From: Paracoccus sp. C2R09
GTDB lineage: Bacteria; Pseudomonadota; Alphaproteobacteria; Rhodobacterales; Rhodobacteraceae
DNA: 64,000 nucleotides
Reading direction: 5' to 3'
NCBI RefSeq assembly: GCF_018860625.1
Contig: NZ_JAHKQB010000029.1
Span: forward strand, 186,001-250,000
Of this stretch, positions 44,961 through 53,940 are shown in pieces (position 1 is the stretch's first letter; each line of letters opens with the position of its first letter). Below the pieces are notes generated by a model, which searched no databases, was not told the DNA's origin, and was given only the letters and a program-made list of their open reading frames with translations. The position numbers and the translations under genes were made by a program.

Positions 44961-46352
44961 ATGGCCGAAGAACAGATCCTGGACCGACAGGACGACCGCA
45001 CCGAGACCGATCTGGACCTTGGTCCCGAATGGCTTGCCCGCATCCACGAGGCAATCGAGGCAGGCGACGCGCCCACGCTGAACGCGATGCTGGAGCCGGT
45101 GCACCCGGCCGACATCGCCGACCTGATCGAACGGCTGGCCCCCGCCACCCGACGAGAGTTCATCGACCTCTATGCCCGCGAGATCGACGGCGAGATCCTG
45201 TCCGAGATCGACGAAAGCATCCGCGAGGAAGTGGTCGAACTGCTGCCCCGCAACGTGCTGGCCGATGCCGTGCGCGAGATGGACAGCGACGATGTCGTCG
45301 ACCTGATCGAGGATCTGGACGAACCCGACCGCGCCGAGATCCTGGCCGCGCTGGACGAGACCGACCGCGCCGCCGTCCAGCAATCGCTGGCCTATCCCGA
45401 ATATTCCGCGGGCCGCCTGATGCAGTCCGAGGTCGTGACCGCGCCTGCGGATTGGACCGTGGGCCAGACCATCGATTTCCTGCGGGCCGAGGAATGGCTG
45501 CCCGAGCAGTTCTATCACATCATCCTTGTCGATCCGCGCCGCCATCCCATCGGTTATGTCGCGCTCGGGCGTCTGCTGGCCACGCGCCGCGACATCCCTC
45601 TGAGCGAGCTGACCGAAGAAAGCTTCCGCACCATCAGCGCCCATGCCGAGGAAGGCGATGTCGCCTATGCCTTCAACCAGTATCACCTGATTTCCGCCCC
45701 GGTGGTGGACAGGTCGGACCGGCTGGTGGGCGTCATCACCATCGACGACGCCATGTCGGTCCTGGATGAGGAACACGAGGAGGATATCCTGCGCCTTGCC
45801 GGTGTGGGCGAGGAATCCGCCATCACCGACAGCGTGACCGAGACGCTGCGCCAGCGCCTGCCCTGGCTGATCGTGAACCTGGCGACGGCCATCGCGGCCT
45901 CGCTCGTCATCGCCATCTTCGAGGCGACGATCCAGCAGGTCGTGGCGCTTGCCGTCCTCATGCCCATCGTCGCCTCGATGGGCGGGAATGCGGGCACCCA
46001 GACGCTGACCGTCGCCGTCCGTGCCCTTGCCACCAAGAGCCTGACGGGCAGCAACGTGTGGCGCGTCGTCCGACGAGAGGCCATCGTCGGGCTTCTGAAC
46101 GGGCTGGCCTTCGCCGTGGTGATGGGGATCGTCGCCTATATCTGGTTCGACGGGGTGTCGCTTGCCGGGGTGATCGCCATCGCCATGGTCGTGAACCTGG
46201 CCATCGCGGCGCTTGCGGGCATCCTCGTGCCCCTCGGGCTGGAAAAGGTCGGTGCGGATCCGGCGCTGGCCTCGGGGACGTTCGTGACGACCGTGACCGA
46301 CGTGGTGGGCTTCTTCGCCTTCCTGGGCCTCGCCTCGGCGGTGCTGCTGTGA
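44961..46352 (+). CDS. mgtE: magnesium transporter MgtE
   Basis: Mg2+ channel of 463 residues. A cytoplasmic helical N domain (about 20-140, with repeated acidic E/D segments) is followed by two CBS domains (about 145-265) and five transmembrane helices from about 295. The pore signature is MPIVASMGGNAGTQTLTVAV. The C-terminal segment is LASGTFVTTVTDVVGFFAFL. Its stop overlaps the GTG start of the next gene. Confidence 0.95.
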   Translation: MAEEQILDRQDDRTETDLDLGPEWLARIHEAIEAGDAPTLNAMLEPVHPADIADLIERLAPATRREFIDLYAREIDGEILSEIDESIREEVVELLPRNVLADAVREMDSDDVVDLIEDLDEPDRAEILAALDETDRAAVQQSLAYPEYSAGRLMQSEVVTAPADWTVGQTIDFLRAEEWLPEQFYHIILVDPRRHPIGYVALGRLLATRRDIPLSELTEESFRTISAHAEEGDVAYAFNQYHLISAPVVDRSDRLVGVITIDDAMSVLDEEHEEDILRLAGVGEESAITDSVTETLRQRLPWLIVNLATAIAASLVIAIFEATIQQVVALAVLMPIVASMGGNAGTQTLTVAVRALATKSLTGSNVWRVVRREAIVGLLNGLAFAVVMGIVAYIWFDGVSLAGVIAIAMVVNLAIAALAGILVPLGLEKVGADPALASGTFVTTVTDVVGFFAFLGLASAVLL

Positions 46353-46891
46353 CGGCCAAGGCAAGCCTGCGGGCCGAGGCCCTGGCCGCCCGCGCCCAGG
46401 GGGGCGATGCCGATGCGCTGACGCGTCATCTGACGAATGCGCTGCTGCCCTTCCGCCGCGGCATCGTCGCGGCCTATTGGCCGATCCGGGACGAGGCCGA
46501 TCCGCGCCCCGCGCTTGACGATCATCAAGGCAGGCTTGCATTGCCGGTGGTGGTCGGTCGCGACATGCCGCTGGTCTTTCGCGAATGGAAATCCGAATTG
46601 CCGCTGGTCAGGGGCGATTTCGGGATTGCCCATCCCACCGACGACATGGCAGAGCTTCGGCCCGACGTCGTGATCGTGCCCCTGGCCGGGTTCGACGGTC
46701 GGGGCAACCGGCTGGGCTATGGCGGCGGCTTCTACGACCGCAGCCTGCGTCAGCTGCGCGCCACGGGGCCGGTGCTGGCGATCGGATTGGCCTATGGCTG
46801 CCAGCGCGTCGAATCGATTCCCGCCGAGGATTTCGACGAACCGCTGGATCTGATCGTCACCGATGCCGGTGCAGTCTTCCCCGAGCGATAA
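46349..46891 (+). CDS. 5-formyltetrahydrofolate cyclo-ligase
   Basis: Converts 5-formyl-THF to 5,10-methenyl-THF with ATP. It has 180 residues. Family motifs are AAYWPIRDEADPRPAL, LVRGDFGIAHP, VIVPLAGFDGRGNRLGYG and GGFYDRSL. The start is GTG at 46349, overlapping the mgtE stop (GTGA). No closer ATG gives the family N-terminus (VTAKASLRAEALAARA). In gammaproteobacteria this gene (ygfA) is often next to 6S RNA, so the long gap downstream deserves an RNA search. Confidence 0.92.
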   Translation: MTAKASLRAEALAARAQGGDADALTRHLTNALLPFRRGIVAAYWPIRDEADPRPALDDHQGRLALPVVVGRDMPLVFREWKSELPLVRGDFGIAHPTDDMAELRPDVVIVPLAGFDGRGNRLGYGGGFYDRSLRQLRATGPVLAIGLAYGCQRVESIPAEDFDEPLDLIVTDAGAVFPER

Positions 46892-47297
46892 AACATTGGA
46901 AATGTGACGTTTTTGCACCGGCTGTGGGCAAGCTGTGGGCCGGTTGTCCATAAGCCTGTGGACAGTTGCGGGACAGGTATCCGCAGCGCCTTGGTTTCAT
47001 GGGGGTTTTGCGCGATCGCCCCCCGAAATCGCCGGTCCAGCCTGTCGCCCTGTGCACGAATCCGTCGGTAAAACGCGATCCTTCCGGTCAACATGCGAAG
47101 GCACGGGCCGGCGCAAATAAAGCGTTTGAACCCACCCATCGCGCGCGCCACCTTGCGGCAAACAGCCCAACCGGCACCGCATGTGGACGCGAGTCGAGCC
47201 GCCCCATGCATCATCGTCACGACCGTTCCTGCCCGCGCGTGTTCCGGGCCGGGGCCGGTCCGTCGTGCGGGCGCGATGCAGCAAGGATGGGTCAACC
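46892..47297 (+). other. 406-bp non-coding gap before the NrdJ-like gene
   Basis: The only stretch above 300 bases without a gene. It holds a short dyad ACATT-GGA-AATGT (46893-46905), the repeat cluster at 46921-46965, and a GC-rich distal part with no convincing ORF. I see no B12-box (cobalamin riboswitch) consensus and no NrdR-box-like ACACWATATWTTGT. A small RNA such as 6S RNA cannot be excluded by eye. Confidence 0.5.
46921..46965. promoter_or_regulatory. cluster of DnaA-box-like / TGTGG repeats
   Basis: GCTGTGGGC occurs at 46921-46929 and 46932-46940 (11-bp period), and CTGTGGAC at 46956-46963. TTGTCCATA (46944-46952) faces TGTGGACAG (46957-46965), forming TGTCCA-N8-TGGACA symmetry. Three of the 9-mers differ from the DnaA box TTATCCACA at two positions. 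It may be a DnaA or other regulator site for the downstream gene. Confidence 0.4.
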
Positions 47298-50200
47298 ATG
47301 CAGATCGAACGTCGCTTCACCAACGACCTGGGCGGTGCCTGGGACGGGATCGCCTTCGCCGCCCACCGGACCGATCACGGCGTGATCATGGCCCCCGAAG
47401 GATGGAGCCGTGTCGCCGTCGATGTCCTGGCGCAGGACGTGCTGGCCCGTGGCTGCGTTCCCGACCGTCTGCGTGCCGTCCCCGAGGATGGCGTGCCCGA
47501 GTTCCTGTGGTCCTCGATCCCCTGCGACGATGCCGTGATGGGGGATGAGAGCGACCTGCGCCAGGTGATGGACCGCATGGCCGGGGCCTGGGCCCGTCGC
47601 GGATGGAAGGCGGGGCTGTTCGCGTCCGAGGATGACGCCCGCGCCTATCTGGACGAGGTCCGCTGCATGATGGCGCGGCAGATGGCGGCGCCTGCGTTGC
47701 GCGAATGGGCCGTGACCGGGATCGACTGGGCCTATGGCGCCGAGGTGCCGGACAGCCCTCGGGCGCCGGGTGTCACGGATTCCCGCGATGAACCCGACCT
47801 GATGGAGGCGCTGAAGTGCGCCGACCGCGCAGCCGCCGCAAGGGCGCGCGGGGCGATGACGCGCAGCACGTCGCTCCGGGCGATCTGCGATATCGACCAT
47901 CCGCAGGCACGCCGCTTCATCGACTGGAAGCTGGACGAGGAACGCAAGCTCTCGGCGCTGATCGCGGGATCGCGCCTGCATGCCGACCGGCTGAACGCCG
48001 TTCTGACCGCCGCACGCGAGGGGCAGGGCGGCCCCGACATGGCGGCGAACCCAGCCCTGAAGGCCGCCTTGCGTGATGCGCGCCGCGCCCTGATCCCCGA
48101 AACCTATGTCCAGCGCGCGCTGGATTACGCACGACAGGGCTTCACCGCCATCGACTTTCCGGTCTTCGATGCCGATTGGGACGGCGAGGGTGCGGCCAGC
48201 GTCACGGGGCAGCAGACGGATTGCGTCCTGCGTGTCACCCGCGACTTCATGCAAGCGGCCCAGCAGGGGCGCGACGACGGTCTCTGGGACCGGATCGCGG
48301 ATGCCGCATGGGCCACGGGCGATCCCGCGCTGCGCTTCCAAGACAACATCCCCGCCTTCGCCGGTGGCCAGGCCAGCGCCCATGCGCATCTGAACCTGAT
48401 GGCATTCTTGCAGGGCGGGGAGGTCGATCACGACGCGCTGGCCCATGCCGCGCAGCTCTGGGCGCTGACCCTCGGCATCGCGGGCGGCGACGCGATCGGG
48501 CTGGGGCCGGTCAATCTGGGCGCGCTGCTGATCGCCATGGGCATCGCCTATGACAGCGACGAGGGGCGCGAGGTCGCCGCGCGCATCGCATCGGTGATGA
48601 CAGGTGCCGCCTGGGTCGTCTCGGGGCGGATGGCCGCGGATATCGGTCCCTGCGCGGATTTCGCCACCCACCGGGCGGCGATGCTGCGGATGCTGCGCGC
48701 CGATGTGCCGTCCCCCGCGCGGGCGCAATTCGCGCAGGCGCTGGATCTGGCCCAAGGGCACGGGCTGCGCCATTCGCAGGTCACGGGCATCGCGCCCGCA
48801 GGCCGGCTGAGCCTGCTGATGGGTTGGGAAACCGATGGCATCGACCCCGCATATGCGCTGGTCGGCTTCGCGCCCGATCCCGATGGCGGTCATCGCCGCC
48901 GGATCGCCCCCGCAGTTCCGATGGGGCTGGCGATGCTGGGCTATCCCGCCGATGCGGTGTCGCGGATCGTGGCCCATGCAACCGGCCACGCGACCCTTGC
49001 AGGCAGCCCCGCGATCGATCACGCGGCACTGGCCGGGCACGGCTTCGGCCCCGCGCAGATCGACCGGATCGAGGCCGCGCTGCCCGATGCCTTCGACATC
49101 CGCTTCGTCTTCAACCGATGGACCCTGGGCCAGGATTTCTGCCGCAACGTCCTGGGCATCCCGGCGGACCGGCTGGAGGATCCGGGCTTCGACATGCTGG
49201 CGCATCTGGGCTTCTCGGACGGACAGATCGCGCAGGCCAACGACCATGTCTGCGGCGCCATGACGCTGGAGGGGGCGCCCGATCTGGACCCCGCCGATCT
49301 TGCCGTCTTCGATTGCGCGGGAACGCTCGGGCGCCAGGGGCGTCGCCGCGTCGCGCCCGAGGCCCGCATCAGGCAGGCTGCCACGCTGCAGGCGCATATG
49401 TCCGGCCCCGTCCCCTGCGAGGTGGATCTGCCGCACACCACGACGATTTCCGCGATGCAATCCCTGTTCGAGCTGGCCGACGAGCTGGGCCTGCACGAAT
49501 GCCGCCTGCGCCGCGAAGGGTCGGGCCTGTCGGCGCAATCGGCAGATCTGTTCGATGATGACGACGAGGAGCTTCTGAGCGAGGCGCCCGCGCAGATCCG
49601 TGCGCAGGTCGTGGCCGAACGCGTGGTCGAGAAGATCGTGATGGGCGATGCCGGGCGCACCCACCGCCAGAAGCTGCCGCAGCGGCGCAAGGGCTATACC
49701 CAGAAGGCCAGCGTGGGCGGTCACAAGGTCTATCTGCGCACGGGCGAATACGATGACGGATCGGTCGGAGAGATCTTCATCGACATGCACAAGGAAGGCG
49801 CGGGCTTCCGGGCGATGATGAACAATTTCGCCATCGCCGTTTCGGTGGGCCTGCAATACGGCGTCCCGCTGGAAGAGTTCGTGGACGCCTTCACCTTCAC
49901 CCGCTTCGAACCCGCGGGCCCCGTGCAGGGCAATGACAGCATCAAGAACGCCACCTCGATCCTGGATTACGTGTTCCGGGAACTGGCTGTCAGCTATCTC
50001 GACCGGACCGACCTTGCGCATGTGAAGCCCGAGGGCGCGCGCTTCGACGATATCGGCGGCGGCCGCGACGAGGGCCGCCGCGCCCCCGCCCGCCCGGAAC
50101 CCAAATCGCTGACCATGCTGAAGCAGATCAGCAGCGCGGGTTATCTGCGCAAGCGCCTGCCGCAGGAACTGATGGTGCTGCAGGGCGGGCGCGCGGCGCT

Positions 50201-50315
50201 GCGCCACAACCAGGCCGCGCCATGTGCGTTATGCGGTGGAACGATGAACGATGTGGGCGGCGTTTCGCATTGCGAACACTGCGAGGACCGGGATCAGGGG
50301 CGGTCATCGCGATAA
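47298..50315 (+). CDS. class II (NrdJ) ribonucleotide reductase homologue, apparently without catalytic cysteines
   Basis: A 1005-residue intact frame. Start 47298 (MQIERRFT) matches the family N-terminus. It aligns by eye with adenosylcobalamin-dependent reductases along its length: WAYG near 145, AICDIDHPQARRFIDWKLDEE, APAGRLSLLMGWETDGID near 500, and a highly conserved 800-905 block (QKASVGGHKVYLRTGEY, MHKEGAGFRAMMNNFAIAVS). However, the loops carrying the first redox cysteine (after WAYG) and the N-P-C-S-E radical-site motif (about 345-372, here LRFQDNIPAFAGGQAS) are shortened and contain no such residues. The C-terminus keeps CX2C-X12-CX2C (C976, C979, C992, C995). It is probably not a working reductase; a regulatory or scaffolding role is inference. 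Family members are near 1200 residues. Confidence 0.85.
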   Translation: MQIERRFTNDLGGAWDGIAFAAHRTDHGVIMAPEGWSRVAVDVLAQDVLARGCVPDRLRAVPEDGVPEFLWSSIPCDDAVMGDESDLRQVMDRMAGAWARRGWKAGLFASEDDARAYLDEVRCMMARQMAAPALREWAVTGIDWAYGAEVPDSPRAPGVTDSRDEPDLMEALKCADRAAAARARGAMTRSTSLRAICDIDHPQARRFIDWKLDEERKLSALIAGSRLHADRLNAVLTAAREGQGGPDMAANPALKAALRDARRALIPETYVQRALDYARQGFTAIDFPVFDADWDGEGAASVTGQQTDCVLRVTRDFMQAAQQGRDDGLWDRIADAAWATGDPALRFQDNIPAFAGGQASAHAHLNLMAFLQGGEVDHDALAHAAQLWALTLGIAGGDAIGLGPVNLGALLIAMGIAYDSDEGREVAARIASVMTGAAWVVSGRMAADIGPCADFATHRAAMLRMLRADVPSPARAQFAQALDLAQGHGLRHSQVTGIAPAGRLSLLMGWETDGIDPAYALVGFAPDPDGGHRRRIAPAVPMGLAMLGYPADAVSRIVAHATGHATLAGSPAIDHAALAGHGFGPAQIDRIEAALPDAFDIRFVFNRWTLGQDFCRNVLGIPADRLEDPGFDMLAHLGFSDGQIAQANDHVCGAMTLEGAPDLDPADLAVFDCAGTLGRQGRRRVAPEARIRQAATLQAHMSGPVPCEVDLPHTTTISAMQSLFELADELGLHECRLRREGSGLSAQSADLFDDDDEELLSEAPAQIRAQVVAERVVEKIVMGDAGRTHRQKLPQRRKGYTQKASVGGHKVYLRTGEYDDGSVGEIFIDMHKEGAGFRAMMNNFAIAVSVGLQYGVPLEEFVDAFTFTRFEPAGPVQGNDSIKNATSILDYVFRELAVSYLDRTDLAHVKPEGARFDDIGGGRDEGRRAPARPEPKSLTMLKQISSAGYLRKRLPQELMVLQGGRAALRHNQAAPCALCGGTMNDVGGVSHCEHCEDRDQGRSSR

Positions 50316-50336
50316 AAGGCGACGGATCGTCTTTTG
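50314..50336 (+). terminator. weak hairpin after the NrdJ-like gene
   Basis: AAAAG..GACG-GAT-CGTC-TTTT with a small bulge, overlapping the stop codon. It could terminate weakly before manC. Confidence 0.35.
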
Positions 50337-50427
50337 TCTGCAGACGGTTCGGGGTTAGGTTGGCGATCAGGCGGGCCTTCGTCGCCCGCATCAGCAAGAC
50401 CGCGTTCGGCGCGCAAAGAGGTTTGTC

Positions 50428-51858
50428 ATGAGCAAGATCACCCCGGTTCTGATGGCTGGCGGTTCCGGCACGCGGTTGTGGCCCGTCTCCCGCAAAAGCT
50501 TTCCCAAGCAGTTCGCGGAACTGATCGGGGAACAGACCCTGTTCCAGGCCTCGGCCCTGCGCCTGTCGGGCGAGGAATACGATGCGCCGGTGGTGATGAC
50601 CAATTCGGATTTCCGCTTCATCGTGGCCGAGCAACTGGAACAGGCGGGCATCGCCCCGGGCCGCATCGTGATCGAACCCTCGGGGCGCAATACCGCCCCC
50701 GCGATCCTGGCCGCGGCCCTGCTGCAGGCGCAGACCGATCCCGATGCGCTGCTGCTGGTGGCCCCGTCGGATCATGTCATTCCCGATGTCGATGCCTTCC
50801 GCGATGCCGTGACGACCGGTGCCGTCGCCGCGCGGCAGGGGCGGATCGTGACATTCGGGATCACGCCGGATCGCCCCGAAACGGGCTATGGCTATCTGGA
50901 ACTGGCGGGTGACGGTTCGGAAGCGGTCCAGCCGCTGGCGCGCTTCGTGGAAAAGCCCGATGCCCGCAACGCGGCCCTGATGCTGGATGCGGGGAACTAT
51001 CTCTGGAATGCGGGGATCTTCCTGTTCAGCGCCGCCGTGATGATCGAGGCGTTCAGGACCCATGCGCCCGAATACCTGGAACCCGTCACGCAGGCGGTGG
51101 ATCAGGCACATTCCGATCTGGGCTTCCTGCGCCTGGCACGCGGCCCCTGGGATGACGCCCGTGACGACAGCATCGACTTTGCCGTGATGGAGAAGGCCGA
51201 CAACCTCAGCGTCGTGCGCTTTTCGGGGCGCTGGTCCGATCTGGGCGGCTGGGACGCCGTCTGGCGCGAACAGCTGGATGGACAAGAGGGCGGCAATGTC
51301 GCCTGCAAGAACTCGACCGCGATCGATTGCGACGACGTGCTGCTGCGGTCCGAAGATGCCGATCTGCAGGTCGTGGGCATCGGTCTGAAGGACATGATGG
51401 TCATCGCCACCTCGGACGCGGTTCTGGTGGCCGACAAGTCGCGCGCCCAGGACGTGCGCAAGGCGGTCAGCGCGCTCAAGGCCAAGGGTCACAAGCAGGC
51501 CGAATCCTTCCGGCGCGATCATCGCCCCTGGGGCTGGTTCGAGACGCTGGCCCTGGCCGACCGCTTCCAGGTCAAGCGCATCGTGGTCAAACCCGGCGCG
51601 GCGCTGTCGCTGCAAAGCCATGTGCATCGGTCGGAACACTGGATCGTCGTCAGCGGCACGGCGCGCGTCACGGTGGACGAACAGGTGACGCTGGTGACGG
51701 AGAACCAGTCGATCTATGTGCCGCTCGGGGCGGTGCACCGCATGGAAAATCCGGGCAAGGTGCCGATGGTCCTGATCGAGGTCCAGACCGGCAGCTACCT
51801 GGGCGAGGACGACATCATCCGCTACGAGGACGTCTATTCCCGCTCGACCGAGGATTGA
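50428..51858 (+). CDS. manC: mannose-1-phosphate guanylyltransferase / mannose-6-phosphate isomerase
   Basis: Bifunctional type II enzyme making GDP-mannose for exopolysaccharide or LPS, 476 residues. The nucleotidyltransferase domain starts PVLMAGGSGTRLWPVSRKSF, with EKPD and VVFSGRWSDLGGWDAV-type motifs. The C-terminal cupin isomerase domain contains FQVKRIVVKPGAALSLQSH and HRSEHWIVVSGTARVT. No other polysaccharide genes are nearby. Confidence 0.95.
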   Translation: MSKITPVLMAGGSGTRLWPVSRKSFPKQFAELIGEQTLFQASALRLSGEEYDAPVVMTNSDFRFIVAEQLEQAGIAPGRIVIEPSGRNTAPAILAAALLQAQTDPDALLLVAPSDHVIPDVDAFRDAVTTGAVAARQGRIVTFGITPDRPETGYGYLELAGDGSEAVQPLARFVEKPDARNAALMLDAGNYLWNAGIFLFSAAVMIEAFRTHAPEYLEPVTQAVDQAHSDLGFLRLARGPWDDARDDSIDFAVMEKADNLSVVRFSGRWSDLGGWDAVWREQLDGQEGGNVACKNSTAIDCDDVLLRSEDADLQVVGIGLKDMMVIATSDAVLVADKSRAQDVRKAVSALKAKGHKQAESFRRDHRPWGWFETLALADRFQVKRIVVKPGAALSLQSHVHRSEHWIVVSGTARVTVDEQVTLVTENQSIYVPLGAVHRMENPGKVPMVLIEVQTGSYLGEDDIIRYEDVYSRSTED

Positions 51859-51865
51859 TCTGGCA

Positions 51866-51895
51866 GGCGGCCAGGGGGCAGTGCCCCCGGCCGCC
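51866..51895. terminator. long GC hairpin between manC and the DsbA-like gene
   Basis: GGCGGCC-A-GGGGGC (51866-51879), AGT loop, GCCCCC-GGCCGCC (51883-51895): 13 paired positions with one bulge, between convergent genes. Similar in style to the 14929-14948 hairpin. Confidence 0.6.
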
Positions 51896-51900
51896 CGGTT

Positions 51901-52647
51901 TCACATCGTCTCGCGGATCTGTTCGACCGTGGATGCGATACCCGCGCGCGGCACCCCGCGAAGCAGCTGATCGCCGATGACGAAGCTGGGCGTTCCCTGA
52001 ATGCCCATCTTCTGCGCCAGCTCGTAATTCTTGCGCAGGATCTCGGTCACGGCATCGTCCTCCATCCCCGCGATCGCCTGATCGGCATCGACGCCGACAT
52101 CTTCGGCGATCTGGCGCAGCGCATCGTCCGAAGCCGAACTGCGCAGGGTGATCAGCGCGTCATGGGCCTTCTTGTAAGCCTCGTCCCCGCCCAGATCGCG
52201 CACCGACAGGGCAAAGCGGCTGGACCGTTCGCTGTCCTCGCCAAGGATCGGAAATTCCTTCACGATCAGTCGGATGTTGCCATCATCCTCGACGGCATCG
52301 AAGACCGAATCGTTGTATTGGCGGCAGACGCCGCAGCGATAATCCATGAACTCGACCATGGTCAGGTCGCCATCGGGATTGCCCCCGACCCAGCTGTGCC
52401 CATCCTCGAAGATGGCGGCGCTGTTCTCGGCGATCAGCTCCTGGTCGTTCATCGCGCTGGTCGCGGCCTGGCTTTCCTCCAGCGCGGTGATCGCCTCCAC
52501 CAGGGTCTGGGGGTTCGCGATCAGGTATTCGCGGACGGCATCGCCGAAGGCCGCCCTCTCCTCGTCGGTCATGGACTGGATGTCGAAGGACAGGGCGGGG
52601 CCTGCCAATGCGGTGCCCAAGGCTAGGGCTGCGATCATGCGCTTCAT
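51901..52647 (-). CDS. DsbA family periplasmic thiol oxidoreductase
   Basis: A 248-residue exported protein with a signal peptide 1-20 (ending GPALSFD). An N-terminal helical extension (about 25-80) precedes a thioredoxin-fold domain with the active site C105-G-V-C108 (MDYRCGVCRQY) and the cis-proline loop GIQGTPSFVIG. It probably introduces or isomerises disulfides in the periplasm. The subgroup with an N-terminal extension resembles ScsC/DsbA-like proteins. Convergent with manC. Confidence 0.93.
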   Translation of the reverse strand: MKRMIAALALGTALAGPALSFDIQSMTDEERAAFGDAVREYLIANPQTLVEAITALEESQAATSAMNDQELIAENSAAIFEDGHSWVGGNPDGDLTMVEFMDYRCGVCRQYNDSVFDAVEDDGNIRLIVKEFPILGEDSERSSRFALSVRDLGGDEAYKKAHDALITLRSSASDDALRQIAEDVGVDADQAIAGMEDDAVTEILRKNYELAQKMGIQGTPSFVIGDQLLRGVPRAGIASTVEQIRETM

Positions 52648-52749
52648 CTGCGAACCTCTGGTCGTTTCGCGCGGCAGCTTGGACCGGGCAGGGCGGGGGC
52701 GCAAGCCGGGGGCGAACACGGGCCCGTGACCCGCGTCGCAGGAAGGTGC

Positions 52750-52778
52750 TTGGCCCCGCCGGTGCTGTCGCGCTATCA
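52750..52778 (+). promoter_or_regulatory. candidate aminotransferase promoter
   Basis: TTGGCC (52750-52755), 17-bp spacer, CTATCA (52773-52778), 28 bp before the start codon. Confidence 0.4.
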
Positions 52779-52806
52779 GGGCGCCAAAAGAGACGAGGGT
52801 CCGAGC

Positions 52807-53940
52807 ATGCGCAAATCCGATCGGGGTCAGGTCGACCCCTTCATCGTCATGGACGTGATGGCCGACGCCGCCCGCGCCGAGGCAGCAGGCCGCCACATCA
52901 TCCACATGGAGGTGGGCCAGCCCGGCACGCCCGCACCCGAAGGCGCAAGACGCGCGCTGGCCGATGCGCTGGACGCGCCGCTCGGATACACGGTCGCGCT
53001 TGGGTTGCCCGAATTGCGGCAGGGGATCGCGGATCTCTATCGCCGCTGGTACGGGATCGACCTGGACCCCGCGCGCGTGGTCGTGACGGCGGGCAGCAGC
53101 GGGGCCTTCGTGCTGGCATTCTCGGCCCTGTTCGAGGCGGGCGACAAGGTGGCGATGGGGTTCCCCGGCTATCCCAGCTATCGCCAGATCCTGCGGGCCA
53201 TGTCGCTGGACCCGGTGGGCATCCCGACCCGTCCCGAGGATCGTTTCCAGCCGCGCCCCGACGATCTGCCCGATGCGCAGGGCCTGATCGTCGCATCGCC
53301 CGGCAACCCGTCTGGCACGGTGCTGACCATCCCCGAACTGCAGGCGCTGTCGGACGCCACGCAGGCGCGCGGCATGACGCTGATCTCGGACGAGATCTAT
53401 CACGGGCTGTCCTATGGCGACCGCTGCCATTCCGCGCTGGAGGTGACGGACGACGTGATCGTCATCAACAGCTTCAGCAAGTATTTCTCGATGACCGGCT
53501 GGCGCGTGGGCTGGATGGTGGTGCCGCCCGACATGGTGCGCACATTCGAACGCCTGGCCCAGAACATGTTCATCTGCCCGCCCCATGCCAGCCAGATCGC
53601 GGCACTTGCCGCGCTGGATTGCATCCCCGAGGCCGAGGCGAACCTTGCCGTCTATGCCCGCAACCGCAGCCTGATGCTGGAGGGGCTGCCCAAGGCGGGC
53701 TTCGACCGCATCGCCCCGCCCGAGGGCGCGTTCTACGTCTATGCCGACGTGTCGCACCTGACCGACAATTCGCTGGACCTGGCCCGAGAGATCCTGGACG
53801 GGGCCGGGGTCGCGGTGACGCCGGGGCTGGATTTCGATCCCGATCGAGGGGGGCAGTGGCTGCGCTTCAGCTATGCCCGCGCGACCGAGGACATCGCCGA
53901 AGGGCTGCGCCGGCTGACGGATTACATGGCCGCAAGATGA
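52807..53940 (+). CDS. class I/II pyridoxal-phosphate aminotransferase
   Basis: Fold-type I aminotransferase of 377 residues. VGQPGTPAPEGARRALADAL opens the domain, with SPGNPSGT in the middle. The Schiff-base lysine lies in INSFSKYFSMTGWRVGWMV. The amino donor/acceptor pair is not determinable from motifs. Start 52807 gives the family N-terminus; a longer form from 52726 lacks support. Overlaps the amidase gene by four bases (ATGA). Confidence 0.92.
   Translation: MRKSDRGQVDPFIVMDVMADAARAEAAGRHIIHMEVGQPGTPAPEGARRALADALDAPLGYTVALGLPELRQGIADLYRRWYGIDLDPARVVVTAGSSGAFVLAFSALFEAGDKVAMGFPGYPSYRQILRAMSLDPVGIPTRPEDRFQPRPDDLPDAQGLIVASPGNPSGTVLTIPELQALSDATQARGMTLISDEIYHGLSYGDRCHSALEVTDDVIVINSFSKYFSMTGWRVGWMVVPPDMVRTFERLAQNMFICPPHASQIAALAALDCIPEAEANLAVYARNRSLMLEGLPKAGFDRIAPPEGAFYVYADVSHLTDNSLDLAREILDGAGVAVTPGLDFDPDRGGQWLRFSYARATEDIAEGLRRLTDYMAAR

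Noticed and set aside
46921-46965. Chromosomal replication origin
   Set aside because: DnaA-like 9-mers are imperfect, no AT-rich unwinding region is present, and no typical origin neighbours are nearby.
46892-47297. Cobalamin riboswitch before the NrdJ-like gene
   Set aside because: Expected for a B12-dependent enzyme, but I find no B12-box consensus in the gap.
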